The position numbers and the translations under genes were made by a program. Positions 21,158 through 33,600 of a DNA stretch of 52,795 nt are shown here, piece by piece. A model generated the notes under the pieces. That model was not told the origin of the DNA, searched no databases, and was given only the letters and a program-made list of their open reading frames with translations. The first letter of the stretch is position 1; each line of letters opens with the position of its first letter. The stretch comes from Sperchopsis tessellata (Eukaryota > Arthropoda > Insecta > Coleoptera > Hydrophilidae). The stretch covers positions 1-52,795 of the forward strand of contig JAWQRN010000017.1 in the NCBI GenBank assembly GCA_033557685.1. The letters run 5' to 3'.

Positions 21158-22045
21158 TAGTGAAGGGTATTATCGAATGAAATGAACTATCATTTATATC
21201 GAATAAATCATTCGATAGTTTTTTCATTGGAAAGATTTTTTTCATTGGAATGGTTTTTTCCATTTACATGATTTTTAGATTCGAATGATGTATATATGTA
21301 TTTATTCACTCGTTCATTCAACCAAGCACTATGTGATATTCCAATGAGACGGTCCACCTACCTACGTATCTAGACCTACTACCTACCCGTTTTAGCAGAT
21401 TGTGTACATTTTACTTACATTGTGGGAACTCCTCAAGAAGACTGGCTAGCGTTTACTACCACAACGTCACGGTGAAATTTGTGCCCGTTGTCAAAAGCCA
21501 ATATGCTGATATTGTGAACATTAATTAGGCACGGTTCCGTGATACAGTAAACAATTTTGAACATCTTTTATAAGTACCAAGAAAATTATACAATTTTGTA
21601 CATTGACCTCGCATTATATAAAATATTGATTATTGTTTGATGAAAAATAAGAAGACAATTTAATTATTAAATTATATTGTAATCAAGCCCGTCGCTAGCT
21701 CTCCAGTAACTCAGATACCGTCTGAGGATGGCATTTCACAGAGGAGGCAAAACGTTAAATGTTGAGCACTGGTAAAAATGCAATATAATTCCACATTCCA
21801 TAGGCGATGCTTTGTATTTCTTATTAGTCATCTATATTTAAAATGATTTCTTATAGCGTAAATATAATAAATGCAAGAGATGGGCCTGATTACAATATAA
21901 TTTAATAACTAATTTGTCTCTTGTAGTGCGTGAATGAAAAGTTTATTGGTAAAATTTATTCTAATGAAATTCAACTATCGAATAATTCGATAGTTTTTAA
22001 CTATCAAATAGTTTGATAATTTTTATTCGATAGTTCTCATCACTA
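21158..22045. mobile_element. Non-autonomous hAT element (MITE), 888 bp
   Basis: The ends are inverted repeats: TAGTGAAGGGTATTATCGAA at the left and, reversed, TAGTGATGAGAACTATCGAA at the right, the TAGTG-type terminus common in arthropod hAT elements. The flanks ATCACAAC (21150-21157) and ATCAAAAC (22046-22053) are an 8-bp target duplication with one mismatch, the length hAT transposases make. Further TATCGAATNATTCGATA palindromes lie just inside. No transposase is encoded. Near 21715-21755 it includes TCTGAGGATGGC, CACAGAGGAGGC, AAAACGTT, a decayed string like those in Penelope terminal repeats. Confidence 0.8.
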
Positions 22046-22754
22046 ATCAAAACCTAAAAACAATTGCTTCTGTGGTCCTATCTGTTTATCCGATATTTTT
22101 CAAGATTTAAGAAAAATTTTACTAATATATTAATTTATACTTTGTACTCCAATTTTAATTTATATTCATATTTTGGGCTTTTCAACGATTCATAATGGCG
22201 GCTTCAACGAATGTAAATTAATTTTTTTACTTTTTAAATCTTTATATTATCAGACAGTAAAGTCATGTATTTGCACTAGACTGTGAACAAAGATATCATG
22301 CGCAGAATACAACTGTCGGTGGTAATAATGGTGGCTTTGCCACAAAACACTAGTTATTGGGTACAAACTTTCTAAAAATTATACAAATTTATTTTATCTT
22401 TAAAATACAGACTAAGTAGTCTTGTTACTTAATTGTAAGCTAACTGGATGTTAAGAAAAATGTTTTTATATTTGAAAACAAGGTATTTATAAAAACATGT
22501 TTTATATTATTCTAGAATAAATTCGTGGTTGCAGAATTGACATTTTCTGTTATCTCCACTGTGTTGGTGACTTGAGACTGTTGTTTATCCACGGTTACTA
22601 TAACTCTTCTCCTGCAAAGACAAAAGCCTATTGGATGAGGCATTCGGTAATATGTTAAGGTAATTATAATAAGAAGAATTATAATTTTTACAATTATTAA
22701 GCTGATATTTCCAATTTAACGATACTCTATAATTTAATTTAATCTTCTTTAAAG
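22046..22754. other. AT-rich spacer
   Basis: No supported feature. Confidence 0.5.
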
Positions 22755-24170
22755 CCAAATTCAGTTTTTTTCTATTCTTTTGTCATGAAGGTAAATTTAC
22801 TTTGGGAATTGTCGAGGTATTTCTTCTTTGTTATTTTCGATTGTTTCACCAAATATGTTGAAATTATATTTTTCAGGTAATTCTATAATATTGGTTTCAT
22901 TCATTTTCTTATATCTTTTAACTCACATTCGTATTTTAACAATGTTTCTTGTCCTGTTGCTATTAAATATAGATTACATTGTTATAATTTTTTATAACAT
23001 TATAGATGTTTCTAAATTCATCGAACAATCTTTTAATTCTCTATTTATAATATTTTGAATACAGATAGTTTCTTGATTTGTTCTTAAATTTTGTATAATT
23101 GAGACTTCTTCAATATTTCTAGTTGTTTTCTTTAGTTGCAAAAATATTATTGTGTTCATATTGAACAATTATATCAAGATTGATATCTATTAACAATTGG
23201 TGTAAAGGTATACTTGTTACCTTGTAAATGGTGTATTTATATAATATAAATATATTATATATAAATATTTAATAAAAATGTGGTTCATTTATTGACTTTT
23301 AACCAGTAGAGTGTTTGTCTTGAATTAACTTTAAGTTTATAATTATTGATTATAGGGTAACAGAAATAGGTTAATGATTCCCTTTAATGTAAATATTTAT
23401 AAAATGTGTAATTTTTTATGCAATTGGTGTACATGTAAACATTTCTGCTTTTAATTCAATTGCAGCTGAATTTAAAATTATATATTGATCCTTCACTTTA
23501 GAGAACTTAGGTACATTAGGTCTTAATTTTTCAGAAACATTTTCATGAGATTCAAATTTATCTAATATGCAAAATTTTATATTGAATTGTTTGACTATAT
23601 TTTCTTGGAGAGATTCTAATTGTTCAAGAAAATTTTCAATGTTTGCTTTATCATTGCTATTCATAACACATAATAGATAACTTGTGGCATTACCTACAAA
23701 ATTAAATAAAGATAAATTTGGAATAAATTCTCAAATACTATTATATGATTTTTGCCTTTCATTTCTTAGACTCTTCATAACAGAATATAAAGATTGAAAA
23801 TAAGTTTCAGATCTTTCTGATCTATGTCCAGTTTTATTAAATTGTCATTCAATTTAATTTATATGTCTGTATTTTAAAATAAAGTTAATATTTGTTCAAT
23901 TGATAATTTATATATAATTGTAACATTTTGTTGTTTCCTGGATTTTCCAATTGTTTATCTGGAACAATTTGGTATTGCTTTGTTTTCTATACTAAATCTC
24001 GTTTTAGTTTTGTATATTTATTCTTTTTATTTTTAAATTTAAAAGTTCGATTCTTTATTTTTTATAGATATGGATTTAATTACTGTCTTCTCAGATTTCG
24101 TCTTATATAAATTAATTTTCCTGGTGTTATATCTTCAATTTCAGGTTTAGATTTTCGTTGCAGTAGAATG
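22755..24170 (-). pseudogene. Endogenous errantivirus-like element remnant: integrase tail and F-like envelope
   Basis: Minus strand, very AT-rich, broken by many stops and shifts. At 24162-24082 a frame reads EIEDITPGKLIYIRRNLRR, resembling the C-terminal domain of a gypsy-type integrase. Downstream, where env lies in errantiviruses, the stretch 23700-23416 opens with LFNFVGN (23689-23709), the fusion-peptide motif after the cleavage site of baculovirus-F-type envelope proteins. A long helical heptad-rich segment follows (ANIENFLEQLESLQENIVKQ), as in that family. 23160-22760 retains decayed downstream env sequence. I see no intact cleavage site, membrane anchor or LTRs, so the copy is dead. 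The assignment rests on motif order and the fusion-peptide motif. Confidence 0.6.
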
Positions 24171-24189
24171 TTTTTTTTTTATTTAATAG

Positions 24190-25369
24190 GCACATGAGCT
24201 CGAATATAAATAATCTTGTAGAGTCCAAGGATCTTTATACTGGTGATATGCAAACCATCATATGAAGCAATCCTATGATGTGATCACTTTTGTTAAATAT
24301 TTGCTCATGTTGTATGGTTTAACATTAAGGTGTTTGTAAAAATAATCATTTATGCAGAAATGTAAAATAGACTACAATGTCACAAGCCCATGCTTTCTCT
24401 TTATTTAATCAAAAAGATATATGTAAAGGGATCCAATGTCACAGAGCCCAGTTATCTAGATGCTACCATGACCATCATTCTGTGGACTTGTGGAACCTAT
24501 ACGGTTCAATAGAATCCAGTCATCAGTAACAAGTAGTTGTATGTCGGCATTGTTTTATTTATTTACACAGAGAATAGCTATTGTTTAAATTGTTTTATAT
24601 ATTATTGACATACATTTTATCACATTGGTATGAAATTAAACGACAATACACAAAACTCAGTAAACAGTTTTAACTGCCTCGTTGGAAAACGACTGTTAGT
24701 GTAATGTTTGTAAATTTTAGTTAACTATGACAGAAGTGTCAGTTGTTAAATTAAATGGAAAGTTTGTTCTGTTCGAGCTTTTTTTAATGTCAAAATGACT
24801 ACTATAAATTTGTTTTGTTTATTTCAACAAACATATCTTTGATTACTAATTCAATTATGCACTCATTATCTCTTACCATAAATTAGGTAAATCAGAAAAT
24901 AGGTGCAGAAAGTAGATACCTTTTACTTCTTTCAATGAGTTTTAGTTTCTTTTTAATAATCATCTGTGCATTGCAAATATTCAAGAATAATGCACACTTT
25001 CCAGCTATTGACACATAAAAAGAGTAAGCCATTATACTTATTTCAAATGTGATAATGACATTACAGTAGGAATATAACGGTTAAAAGTTCAAAAGATTTC
25101 AAATTAATTTTGCAAATAACAAGACAAATAGTTTTATTATTTTAAACTACTACATTTCACACTATGAATTAATCAAATGATTAATGTTTTCTTAGATTTA
25201 ACATTTTTAGTACAAACCTAGTATCTTCTGAAATGTTCTGTGATACACATACTTTTTTCAATTGGTCTATAATGTTTTTTTAACTAAAAGATAAAAACTC
25301 TATTATTACTATAACACCACCAAAATAATAATTTTTCTTTATCATGAATGTTGTTAGACAAAGTATATA
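24190..25369. other. AT-rich spacer
   Basis: No gene seen. Two short related strings (CAATGTCACAAGCCCA near 24376 and CAATGTCACAGAGCCCA near 24434) suggest a small local duplication. Confidence 0.4.
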
Positions 25370-26024
25370 TTAGGGGGACCGAAAAGTAAGGTCGTTTCTG
25401 CGCATGTCAATATTTGTTTATCATTTATCAGCTCATTGTGTACTTCAAAGCCGGGTCAAAGACATTTTAAGGTTAAAGTGACTTGTTTATTTGTAAGTAA
25501 TTAAATCTTAATTTTTTTTTGCAATTGTGGGTGAAATGGCCAGCCAAATACCAGAAGAGTTACATATCCAGATTTAGATCAGGTAATTTTGATTGATTGG
25601 ATCGAGTAAATATATCTTTAATTGAAAAGTGCCCAACGACTATCAACAGAAAATGCGTTATTCTGCAACACGATAATGCAAGACCGCACTGCGCAAGACG
25701 ATCCCTGGAAAAAATTAATGAATTGGGGTGGGAGGTACTGCCTCACCCACCATAGTAGCCCGACATTGCATTTATTATCGATCACTACAACACTTTCTAT
25801 GTGACAGAAAATTTGGATGTTATCCAAAACGCCATCTTCAGATATTTTACTCAAAAACCAAATGATTTTTATCGATTCGGCATTGAAAATTTGCACACTA
25901 GATGGCAAAAGGTTGTTGATAACAAGGGTGATTATATAATGGATTAAAAATAAAAACAATTTAAAAATTTATATGTTTGAATTTAATGTAAAAAAAAAAC
26001 GACATTACTTTTCGGTACTCCCAA
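25370..26024 (+). mobile_element. Internally deleted mariner element
   Basis: The termini pair as TTAGGGGGACCGAAAAGTAA (left) and TTGGGAGTACCGAAAAGTAA (reversed right end), each flanked by TA, the mariner target. A start MASQIPEELHIQI at 25536 is followed within 75 bp by the C-terminal part of the transposase: TINRKCVILQHDNARPHCA (second catalytic D in HDNARPH, about 25670-25690), LGWEV then HH-SPT where the third acidic position is expected, and ENLDVIQNAI ... NDFYRFGIENLHTRWQKVVD to a stop near 25947. The middle of the gene, including the first catalytic Asp, is missing, and two frameshifts are present. It could be mobilised only in trans. Confidence 0.85.
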
Positions 26025-26835
26025 TAATTTGGTACTTCCTAAATTTTTAAAATCCAGAAAAACAATGATCTATTGCATTGATTAAAAGTGTTTTCTCTTT
26101 TCATGATTAATCAAATAATTGATTAGTGGATTAATCAAGTAATAATCGATCAATGAAACAATTAATCTATTATTTTTCAACAATCTATAGTTAATTGTGA
26201 AATTTTACATTCATCCAGGCCAAATTTACACTATAGACGTAGGAGACCATATATGTAAACTCCAACTGTAATCAGTGTACAGAGATCAAATATGCCATTA
26301 ATAATGCCACTACACCAAATTATAATTTCTTGTCTGAAACATGAAATTTATTTTAGAATTGTATGAGATATGTATAGATTATACACACTCGACAGTTAAA
26401 GCCTATAAGAATGAATCAAAAGCAGTATAATAACATTCTATTAGTCTCTTTTCATATGTAGATCGTATATTGCTATATTCAATTTCCAATGTCAACTGAA
26501 ACATAACCTTACATCACATTAGTTTATAGAGGTAATATATTTTCTTACCAAAATGGTGAGAAAATGCTCATTTTTTGAAGTTTCAGTTTGTATATAAAAA
26601 TACAATAAAGACATCAGAATAAAACAAATTGATATGTTCTAAGAAATATAAATAAAAACTTCAGATCATCGAAAAATGTGATTATATTTAAATTTCAATA
26701 CTTTTCTGGTGAATTCAGCAATCTAAAATCAGGTAAACTTACTAGGGATCGGCAATTAAATATGCATAGTGTAATTTAAACGTACTAAAATATTTAAAAT
26801 ATATATTTTAAAATGTACAATAATAACATATGATA
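26025..26835. other. AT-rich spacer, downstream of the KRI1 stop
   Basis: Expected to hold the KRI1 3' UTR and cleavage site, but no canonical minus-strand AATAAA was picked out near the stop. Confidence 0.4.
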
Positions 26836-27627
26836 TTAATTGTTTTTATATTTTAACTTATTTTTGAATTTTTTCGGATTTATTCCATAAGCTTTTAATC
26901 GTTCATCAGATATTCCCATTGGATTACATGTTTCTTTATTATTTGAACGCTTTTTCTTATTTTTATTAAAACCCTCATCAGGTTTTAACTTTCTTTTCCT
27001 GTCATTGTTACTAAATTTGTTTTGGGTACTATTTTCTATCATTTTATTAGTATTTTTATTTCTCTTCTTTTTACATTGTTTCGTATTAGGTACTGCATTT
27101 TTAGATTCTTCGGGTAAAGTGTTGTTTTCTTGCTTAGAAACAGTTGCCTTTACTGATTTTTGCTTTTTCTTTGATTCTTTACTGCTTTCTATTTCACTTT
27201 GCATTTGTGGTTCAGAGGGTGAAGTAGCTTGTTCATCAATTTGGGTTGCCAAATGCTTTGCCATTTTCTTTTTGCTTTTAGTTTCTTTCTGTGTTTCTGT
27301 CAATGACTCGTTCTGGTCATTACCTTCTACTGTTTCTTTAAATTTTTTTTTTCTTTTCTTTTCTTTTGTGGGCTGCTCAACTGCTACCTCAGTAACAGAT
27401 TTTATTTTTGTTTCAACTTTTTCTTTCTTAGAATTATTTGCTAGGTTATACTTTTCTTCTTTAGGTGTGTCAAATAAACTGGGAATAACTTTTTTCTTAA
27501 GTTCTTCATTTTGGCCTTTCTTCTCAAAAGCTATCACATCATATTTTTCAACGTGATCTGGCCTGTACTGCATTGTTTTTTTTAGAGAACACCATCTGTT
27601 TAACTCTCGATCTTTAGCTGTTAAAAT
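26836..27627 (-). CDS. KRI1: KRI1 last exon
   Basis: Acceptor TTTTTTTTATAG at 27628-27639; 264 codons including the stop at 26836. It starts ILTAKDRELNRWCSLKKTMQ, completing the Kri1 C-terminal domain, and continues into a Lys/Glu/Ser-rich tail with nuclear-localisation-like KKKRKK clusters. It ends with the conserved SDERLKAYGINPKK block. The long plus-strand frame opposite it (27005-27556) is an artefact of the Lys-rich codons. Confidence 0.96.
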   Translation of the reverse strand: MLTAKDRELNRWCSLKKTMQYRPDHVEKYDVIAFEKKGQNEELKKKVIPSLFDTPKEEKYNLANNSKKEKVETKIKSVTEVAVEQPTKEKKRKKKFKETVEGNDQNESLTETQKETKSKKKMAKHLATQIDEQATSPSEPQMQSEIESSKESKKKQKSVKATVSKQENNTLPEESKNAVPNTKQCKKKRNKNTNKMIENSTQNKFSNNDRKRKLKPDEGFNKNKKKRSNNKETCNPMGISDERLKAYGINPKKFKNKLKYKNN

Positions 27628-30600
27628 CTATAAAAAAAATGTATTAGACTTCAAACAGTTTGAGTGCACTGAATAATTGGTGTATATCAGATTGTGAGAA
27701 AAAGTGGGTAACCACTATACATTTTTTATTTTAGATTATTACATGTATTCATATTTAATTGAGATACAATACTGCTTTATTTGACATGCCTTAATAAAAT
27801 ATTGCACTGTTGACAAAAAAGATCACATCAAAAGATACATTTTGAACATCAACGAGTATTTGCAGAGAAAAACATTTAATAACAAATTTCATATTAAGCA
27901 ACTTTGTAGCACACTTTGTTACAGCAAGTTTATTACAATTTAGCACAGCGATTTACCATTGGTTTCGAAAGCTATGATATATTTATGGCTTTATTACAAA
28001 AAAGGTGGTACTTGATTAGTTTCCGTCACAAAACTGGTTCTTTGTTAAAAAATATACAGAAAAATTTCATACCACATCGAACATTTGCATAGATCATACC
28101 GATAACACCTAATCCCCTACAAAATGCATAGCAGGTGCTTAAATAAATCACAGAGAAAATGTTATCCACATCTTGAATGGAACAGATATATATGTAGATT
28201 TATGATCTTGCGAGTAGAAATTGATTTTGTTATCTGATATTTTCAAATTGTCTGTTTCATATGAACACTGTATTGTTATACGTTGCAATTTTTTACTAGC
28301 ATTTTGAATTCACAAATATTAAAATAGAAATTACATGGTAAGTCACATATAATAAATAAAATATTATAAAATCACAATACAAAATATTATAGAATACAAT
28401 AAATACAAACATGCCACACATTGTAAACAAAAAAAAAACAATATCCTCCACAGATTAATCCTTCCAGAATCTAGACTGCAGTTTTCTTGACAAATTTTGA
28501 CGTTTTAAGCTGTTTAAGACATACAGGAATCTTATTGCAGATCAAAACTCGTCAGTAGCCTTATGTTCTGGTTAGTTTTATTTACCCGGTGATACGTTAT
28601 CTGAAGATCTTCACCATATCTTATTCTGTAAGTGTGTGACACATTATTTCTCTTGAACTCTTCCAAATGTTACAGAAATAATAAAGTTCAAAGGAACAGT
28701 AAGTATTCCTTTCTTTTAAAAAGCTATTTGGAAACTCTCATTGTACCTTATATTGATTAATGCTCTCACTTTTTTTTGTATAATCAGGATCTTGATTGAA
28801 TGAGGAGTTATAGCTGAATGTCATAAGAGCCAAAGGTAAGAAAACTCGATTAGTAAGGCATACCACACTTGTGAATAGCAACCCTTTTTGTGCGTCTAAT
28901 TGCGAAGATCCTAGTGCCCATTTTTTTTTCTCAGTTCTTAAACATGAGCTGACCGGCCAAATCTACTACCAACCTCCACACTCAAATACCTCAGGAAAGT
29001 GTTACGTCTATCCAATTTTAAATAGAAATTTACTTCTTGAGTTTTAGGTTTATTTGGCTTTAATAAATTTATCCTACACCATTTCTCAACTTTTTATCCT
29101 AAACGTGTTTCCCTCTAACATCCAAATCATTAAATCATCCGCATAAAGAAGGGTCTTTGTCGATTGGCTGTTATTTTTTCCAGTTTCACTAAAGAACACA
29201 TTCACCTCAACTACAGTTAAGGCAAACTTTTCATTCAATTCTCTTGAACACTTTTTTGTTCTTTCAGAGTTGATGACATTTCATATTGCTAGGAATCGGA
29301 AAGAATCTTAACTAAGGATTTAATTCTTAGTTATCCTCGAATGGAGGGACAGTTCATTTTGGACATTGATACTAACAAAATCGGCATTGCGGCTATACTC
29401 TCACAATTACAACATCGTCAAGAAACATTGATTGGTTACTTCAGCAAGATCCTCTCAAAGCCTGAAAAGAACTACTGTATCACAAGAAGAGAATTTCTGC
29501 CTGTTAGTACAGCTATAGAGCACTTCCATAAGTACCTGTATGGAAGGCAATTCCTCCTTAGAACAGATCATGCTGCCCCACAATGGCTTCTTCGCTTTAA
29601 AAATCCAGAAGGTCAAATTGCTAGGGAGCTTGAAAGACTCCAAACATATCAGTTTACCACCGTACACTATAGAGTTAAGATTCATAACAATGCAGATGCT
29701 CTGTCAAGAAGACTCTATCCATTGGAGTGTAAACATTGCTTAGAACAGAGATGCTGAGAGTCTCTTGCATAATGATCGAGGTCGAAGGATGGACAGAGGA
29801 GGAAGAAAAAGAGCACAAGATGATAAACTCTTACAACCAATTCTGAACTGGAAGCAGCATGGGAAAAGGCAACCAACAAGAGCCAAACGATGAAAATGTA
29901 CTGGGTACAGTGACACTTACTTATGATGGTAAATTAATTGTTGAAGAGAGCATTAGAGATCGAAGAGGGAGAGACCATACAGGGATGGTGCTGCCAAGAA
30001 CGAAAAGACATAAAGAACTACACAATAGTAGGATATTTAGGTGTAAGATAAACAATATAGAATGTTTGAGAATGATTCTATTGGGTAGTTGTCACAATGA
30101 TGCCAAAGAATGATGGTGGAGATACAGTATCTGTACAATAAACTAATGGTCTGAAAAGAAAGGGTCCAACGAAGCAGTATAACATAGGAAACCAAGTCGA
30201 GAAAATCGTTATAGGCATAACTGGGCTGTTCCAAGAGATTGATACCGACAACAAATACATACTGGTATTTTAGTATATGGGTTGAAGCATATGCCCTACT
30301 GATTTATAGACCATGATCTAACACATAAGGAGAGAGATAAGCAACAAGAAATTAGGAAAATTGCTACCAAGGAAAGGGAAAAAGGAAGATAGGTAAAATT
30401 AGGGTACAGGAAATTGACAATAAATAATTAGGTATACAACTGGAATGAGGGGTGCGGGGTTATAGCCTGTGAGGGGGGTCACCACACTCCAAAAAACTAA
30501 AGAGAAAAATTAGAAAAAAGCTGATGAAAAATGCGGGATCAAGGACATCGATTTTGGTAAACGACAAAGCAGCTATGGAGGAGGGATGTGTATTTGGTAC

Positions 30601-33600
30601 ATGGAATGTAAGAGGCATAAAAAAAGTGGAAGAGCTGGTACAGGAGATTGAAAAATATAGTTTGGAGTTTGTAGCAGAAACAAAGAAGAAGGGGCAGGGA
30701 TGTTTGGAAATTGGTGAGAAGCATGTATTGCTGTTTTCTGGAGTGCCACTAGAGACAAGAGCAAGAGCTGTATGGGGTTTAACATTTCCAAGAATAGGAT
30801 GAGTAAAGTGAAGGAATGGAGATATGTGTCAGAAAGGTTAGTGAAGAATATGGTGCCTGCTAAGGTTGTGCTGGTGTATGGTCGTAATGAGGATGAAAGG
30901 GTGGAGAAAAAGATAATTTCTGTGGCGAGTTGCAAGAACTGGTGGCACAGTATAAGGGAGATATATGCTTAATGGGTGACTTTAATGCTAGAGTGGGAAA
31001 TCACAATGTAAACTATGAATGTCATAGGACAATATGGTGAGAGTGTAAAAAATAATAACAGAAGAAGACTTACAGAATTCTTCCTTCCAGCACAAGAATT
31101 ACACAAGTATGCAAGAGTTGCACCTGGAAGAAGGGAAATGTCTTTAATCGATTATGTCTTGGTGGAAATATTAAATAAAGGAAGTATAATGGATGTTAAG
31201 AGGCAAACGAGCAGCGGAAATTGGTAGTGATCATTACCTGTTGGTGGTGGAAATGACAGGTAGAAGTAACAGTGGAAATATGGAAGTAAAATGTAGCGAG
31301 TACGCTAGGTGGAAGGAAAAGATTGCATCATATAGGTTAAACACTATGCAAGTTACAAAAAGATCAAAGTCTTGAAGGTTGAATTTTAAGGAAATCATAT
31401 CGATAGTAGTGGAATACGAATGCGGGAAAAAAAGAGAGTTGAACTTAGAATGAGGAAGTCATGGTGGAATGACAAAAACATGGAGGAAATAAGGAATTTG
31501 GACATATATGCAAAATACAAGAACCAGAGGAAAAGAGTGAATTATTTGAAGTTACAGGAAAAGAGGAAAGAATGGACGGAATTTGGGCTACGAATGGAAC
31601 GGAGACTTCCGAAAACAGAAAGTTGTTTTGAAAAGTTTTGAAGATCCCTATGCTCTTTGAAGAGGAAGGAGAGGAAATGGCCTCTAAAACAATTCTTGGA
31701 TATGAATAGAAATAAAGTGACGGAGAGAAATTAATCATGGAGAGGTGGAGGGAATATTTTGTGGAACTGCTAAGGGATACAAATATGGATGACCATGAAC
31801 AGATAGAGCAGGAGTGGGAGGACTGTGATGTGGAGGATGGCGAGGAAATATCAAGAGATAGAGTTTCTAAGGGCGTTGAGATCAATTAAGATGGGAAAGG
31901 TTGAAGGGCAATAAGGGAATAGATTTCTAAGGGCAGTTCTCACATTGGGGTGGATGTATCGAAGGGTTCTGAGGGACTGGAGGACGGCAATTATGCTGCC
32001 TGTATTTAAGAAGGGAGATAGCAGAAGGTGAGATAACTATAGAGGAATATCTTTTCTGAGTGTGCCAGGGAAGGTGTATGAAAAGATACTGACAAACAAA
32101 CTCGGTGAAAGGCTGGAAGCACAAATGGTGGACGAGCAGAGCGGTTTCCGGACAGGTAGGGGCACACAAGATCTCATCATCGTATTGAGGCAGATTCAGG
32201 AGAAGGTTCTGTAACATGATAGGGAGAATGTGAGGGAGGTGTGGAGAGGAAGGGGGGTGAAGAAATCTATTACGGTTGGAACAAAGCATATACAGTGAAA
32301 AGAACTGTTAGATAAGAACTTCTGATATTGACTTTCTTTCTCAAAGAAAAAAAGGGTACCTCTGAAATATCAAGTTGTCAGACCATGCTTCTGATTTTAT
32401 TATTTCCAGCAACAATTTTAAAACCATCCAGACATTTCTTATTGTTTTTGTTATTTTTGTGTTTTGCAATTTCAGCTACTTGAAATTTATTATTAAAACG
32501 TGTCTTATTCAAATATGCTCACTTCACCAACATAGTCTAGCAATGTTCCTTGCTGTTCTAAAAACTTCACTACTACCTACTCTCACAGAGCCTCTATAGT
32601 ACATTTTTATTTTCTAACCATCTTTGTTAAATTGTTTCATTCATTTTCCTTGGTGTCTATATCACAACTAATTTTTTTAAAAGTAATAAGATATGAAACC
32701 CATTTGATAAGATTAATTTATACGAATCTATTAATACTAAATCAGTATGTCACTGTAAGATGATTTGCTTTTTAAATTTCGCGCTGTACTATTTAGTACG
32801 AGTAGGCGCATCTGGCAACCACCTGTGGTCGATAAGGTAGATATTTACACCCTTCTCAAGACTCGACACAGTTCATCCAGAGACCTGGGTAAGTTAACGT
32901 CCCGAAGGGACAACAAACAGGAGCTGTTTGCTGTGTGTTGTGTATCTGTTCGTAACTTATGATTCTAAATTTGTGTTCAATTCATTTTAAACTGTTAACT
33001 TTTAAATATATATATATATATATATATATACCCTTTATTAAACTATGCTTGTTTTTACTTGTTGTTTCCGTAAATAATTCCAGGCCCCTAACATCACAAA
33101 AAATACAGGATATTCTTTAAATGTATTAATAGGGAATTCTGAGACCAGTAGGATAATGTGATGTTAGTGAATGATTTGATAATGTCAAAATTAAATTGAT
33201 AGGCATATACAAGTTCACATATAGTAAAATATAGCAATATATGTTACACAGGTTCCATGTTACTTTTTTATTTGTATGGTTATTAATTTAAAACTTAGAA
33301 TAGAAAATATAAATGTAAATTGCCACTTTTTACATATTAACAGAATTTATTGCATCTTTGATTTTATATTTTAATATTTTCTGAGTTTATACTTGATTAT
33401 GAATAATATGTGATTATTATTTTACATGATTGGTATCAAAAAGTTGTTGTAAAATTTTTGCAAATAATTTTGTTTCAAATTTGGAATTAATACATCGTTC
33501 TGTGTACCATTAAATTCGTAAAAATCTACTGATAAAAGATTAAGGTACTGATATGGTACCATATGAAACAAAGAAATTATAAGGAAAGACATGTGAATGG

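Noticed and set aside
23689..23712. Apparent splice acceptor (TTTAATTTTGTAG) before the 23416-23664 frame
   Set aside because: The same bases encode LFNFVGN in frame with the downstream helix, matching an F-type envelope fusion peptide, so no intron is needed.
27005..27556. Plus-strand ORF of 183 codons, Phe/Ser/Leu-rich
   Set aside because: It is the antisense of the Lys/Glu-rich KRI1 tail; its hydrophobic look is a by-product of AAA/GAA codons.
31445..32289. Minus-strand Ser/Pro-rich ORFs (146 and 120 codons)
   Set aside because: Antisense of the plus-strand LINE linker and RT.
32748..33096. Solo LTR around the GC-richer island
   Set aside because: TGT and ACA ends can be chosen but do not form a convincing inverted terminal repeat, and no target duplication was found.
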